Shown here: positions 48,627-49,792 of the stretch, piece after piece
Layout: each line of letters begins with the position of its first letter
Position numbering within the stretch: the stretch's first letter is position 1
From: UBA8828 sp964510855
GTDB lineage: Bacteria; Verrucomicrobiota; Verrucomicrobiia; Opitutales; UBA953
DNA length: 49,792 nt
Assembly (NCBI GenBank): GCA_964510855.1
Contig: CAZEDB010000011.1
Span: 1-49,792 of the forward strand
Direction: 5' to 3'
Program-made: the position numbers and the translations under genes
The notes under the pieces: generated by a model
The model's input: only the letters and a program-made list of their open reading frames with translations
Told to the model about the DNA's origin: nothing
Databases searched by the model: none

Positions 48627-49277
48627 TTAACGGCGTGTCTTGCAGGCGTAGAGTAATACCCCAAGAGCAAGAAGTTGCGCGCCTAAGAAAGCAGGAACGT
48701 CTGTTAACCGAGTACCAGCGAACGATTCGGTAAATGCACGGGCCAAGGTAACGGCTGGGTTGGCAAAGAAAGTGGAGGAAGTCACCCAATAGCCCGCAAA
48801 CACGGTCAAGGAAACCAAGATCGCTGAGCGAAGCGGCGACGTGCCCTGACAAGCTCGTACCACGCTCAGCAAAATAAGGGTGGCGACGAACTCGCTCAAC
48901 CAAAGCCCCAGCGAGGAGCGAGGTTTAGTACCCGACTGCACGAGGGTTTGCTCAAACATGGCATGCACCAAGAGGACGCCTGCGATGCCCCCGCTAAACT
49001 GGGCGACAAGATAGCCCCATACATGAGAACGAGGTAATAACCCCTTAGCCCCCTGCATCAGCGTGACTAGGGGATTAAAGTGAGCACCAGAAAGCGGGGC
49101 TATTAAGGTGATAAGAACGACGAGCGCAGCCGCAGTCGCGGCGCTGTTAGCAAGGAGCGTAATCGCGTCGTTACCCGCTGCCAGATTGGCTCCCATAATC
49201 CCAGAACCCACAATCGCAGCGAGCAAGAGTGCGGTGCCGAAAAATTCACCTAAGAGGGCGCGACTTAGACTGCTCAT
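48627..49277 (-). CDS. aqpS: AqpS-like aquaglyceroporin, probably arsenite channel
   Basis: This 216-residue membrane protein has six predicted helices and the two pore motifs of the MIP family, HFNPL (Asn68) and FANPA (Asn173). NPA is followed by Val176 where most aquaporins have the selectivity-filter Arg; Val at that position is a feature of the arsenic-associated AqpS channel. The start overlaps the arsC stop (ATGA), so both are co-translated. In the known AqpS system arsenate is reduced to arsenite by ArsC and leaves through the channel, and I infer the same here. Other ars genes, such as arsR, would have to lie beyond the window end. Confidence 0.88.
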   Translation of the reverse strand: MSSLSRALLGEFFGTALLLAAIVGSGIMGANLAAGNDAITLLANSAATAAALVVLITLIAPLSGAHFNPLVTLMQGAKGLLPRSHVWGYLVAQFSGGIAGVLLVHAMFEQTLVQSGTKPRSSLGLWLSEFVATLILLSVVRACQGTSPLRSAILVSLTVFAGYWVTSSTFFANPAVTLARAFTESFAGTRLTDVPAFLGAQLLALGVLLYACKTRR

Positions 49278-49708
49278 GTCTTGGCGTCTCTTAAACCCGC
49301 GGCGTAGGCCTCGAAGACGCGGCGGATTTCGTCGCGCACACGACGGAACTCAGCGCGTATCGCTTCGGGTGTGCCGGTGGCGTGGGCTGGATCATCGAAA
49401 CCCCAGTGATGGCGACGAACTTGACCAGGGAAGGTCGGGCAGACTTGGTCGGCATTGCCGCAAACGGTGATGACGGTGTCGACGGGTGTAGTGAGAAAAT
49501 CTGCAAGGTGCTTGGAGCGATGAGCAGAGGCATCGATACCGATTTCGGTTAGTACAGCCAGCGCCTCGGGGTGGACATAACCCGCTGGCTTCGAGCCCGC
49601 GCTCGCCACCTCAATCAAATCGCCCGCCGCCCTACGCAGAATAGCCTCAGCGAGGTGGCTCCGGCAGGAATTGCCGGTACAGAGGATGAGCACAAGGGGC
49701 TTGGGCAT
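49274..49708 (-). CDS. arsC: Thioredoxin-coupled arsenate reductase (low-molecular-weight phosphatase fold)
   Basis: ArsC reduces arsenate to arsenite. The P-loop is CTGNSCRS with Cys10 and Cys15, and Cys83 and Cys90 (TVCGNADQVCP) match the redox pair of the thioredoxin-dependent type (Cys10, 82, 89 in the plasmid pI258 enzyme). Further fold blocks are EVASAGSKPAGYVHPEALAV, IGIDASAHRSKHL and HHWGFDDPAHATGTPEAIRA. The frame opens at 49750, but the ATG at 49708 starts the conserved sequence. It is the upstream member of the two-gene arsenic pair. The 84 bases beyond it to the window end show no other gene. Confidence 0.95.
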   Translation of the reverse strand: MPKPLVLILCTGNSCRSHLAEAILRRAAGDLIEVASAGSKPAGYVHPEALAVLTEIGIDASAHRSKHLADFLTTPVDTVITVCGNADQVCPTFPGQVRRHHWGFDDPAHATGTPEAIRAEFRRVRDEIRRVFEAYAAGLRDAKT

Positions 49709-49792
49709 TGGACTTAAAAAAGGGTGCAAGATAACTAGGCACGAGAGCAAGTTTCGGACTGTGACAATTTCGCGCGGGCTTGGATTTTCTAA

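Overview
The window looks like a chromosomal segment of a Verrucomicrobiota bacterium, probably of the Opitutales/Opitutae type. This is inferred from gene content: a giant pseudopilin-like protein of the Verru_Chthon cassette A kind, a kelch/sodium-solute-symporter fusion with a Tat-exported Gfo/Idh oxidoreductase next to it, a periplasmic sulfatase, a large secreted beta-helix protein, a MuiA-family protein and an autotransporter. The cell envelope is Gram-negative (lipoprotein, TonB-like protein, type V secretion). I see no phage, insertion sequence, CRISPR array or rRNA. Gene packing is tight, with many 4-base ATGA overlaps and convergent stops that share TTAA. Most starts have no obvious Shine-Dalgarno sequence.

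Layout. Bases 1-5.2 kb hold the end of a SNF2-type helicase, tatC, a secreted protein of unknown function, a polyprenyl diphosphate synthase, a 35-residue membrane miniprotein, a DUF192 lipoprotein and a Bax-inhibitor-1-like membrane protein. Bases 5.3-11.3 kb hold a NarL-type response regulator and a leftward haem cluster, hemF-hemE-hemH, continuing into maf, a TonB-like gene and an RluA-type pseudouridine synthase. Bases 11.4-16 kb hold a membrane protein that looks like a catalytically dead YugP zinc peptidase, a large exported protein with a transglutaminase-like core, tRNA-Pro with an unusual AGG anticodon, and a coupled DUF2256/iron-sulfur photolyase pair. Bases 16-21.6 kb run leftward: zinc-ribbon/GYF-like protein, aspS, an NSS sodium symporter with a tiny companion subunit, and a DEAD-box helicase. 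An approximately 300-base gap then holds a polypurine repeat.

Bases 21.9-27.8 kb hold a MuiA-family protein, a DUF1801 protein and a 947-residue beta-helix protein with an internal PDZ-like segment, then a leftward SbtA-type bicarbonate transporter. Bases 27.9-32.6 kb hold the giant Verru_Chthon A-like protein and a translationally coupled exported partner. Bases 32.7-42.6 kb hold a sulfatase, a PaaK-like adenylate-forming enzyme, the kelch-SSS fusion, the Gfo/Idh oxidoreductase, an exported DNA/RNA nuclease and a cyanophycin-synthetase-like ATP-grasp protein with an eroded Mur-ligase region. Bases 42.7-49.8 kb hold an autotransporter, a glycolate-oxidase-like GlcD/GlcF pair and an arsenic pair (AqpS-type aquaglyceroporin and thioredoxin-type ArsC).

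The window suggests a heterotroph that imports and oxidises sugar derivatives (sulfatase, beta-helix enzyme, kelch-SSS, Gfo/Idh), makes protohaem by the oxygen-dependent route, uses glycolate or a similar 2-hydroxyacid, and repairs UV lesions. The observations I find most worth testing are the YugP-like pseudopeptidase, the CphA2-like synthetase, the Verru_Chthon A protein seen without its B/C/D partners, tRNA-Pro(AGG), the coupled 35-residue miniprotein and two near-leaderless promoter arrangements. All functional statements come from reading the sequence and from family knowledge; no database search was run.
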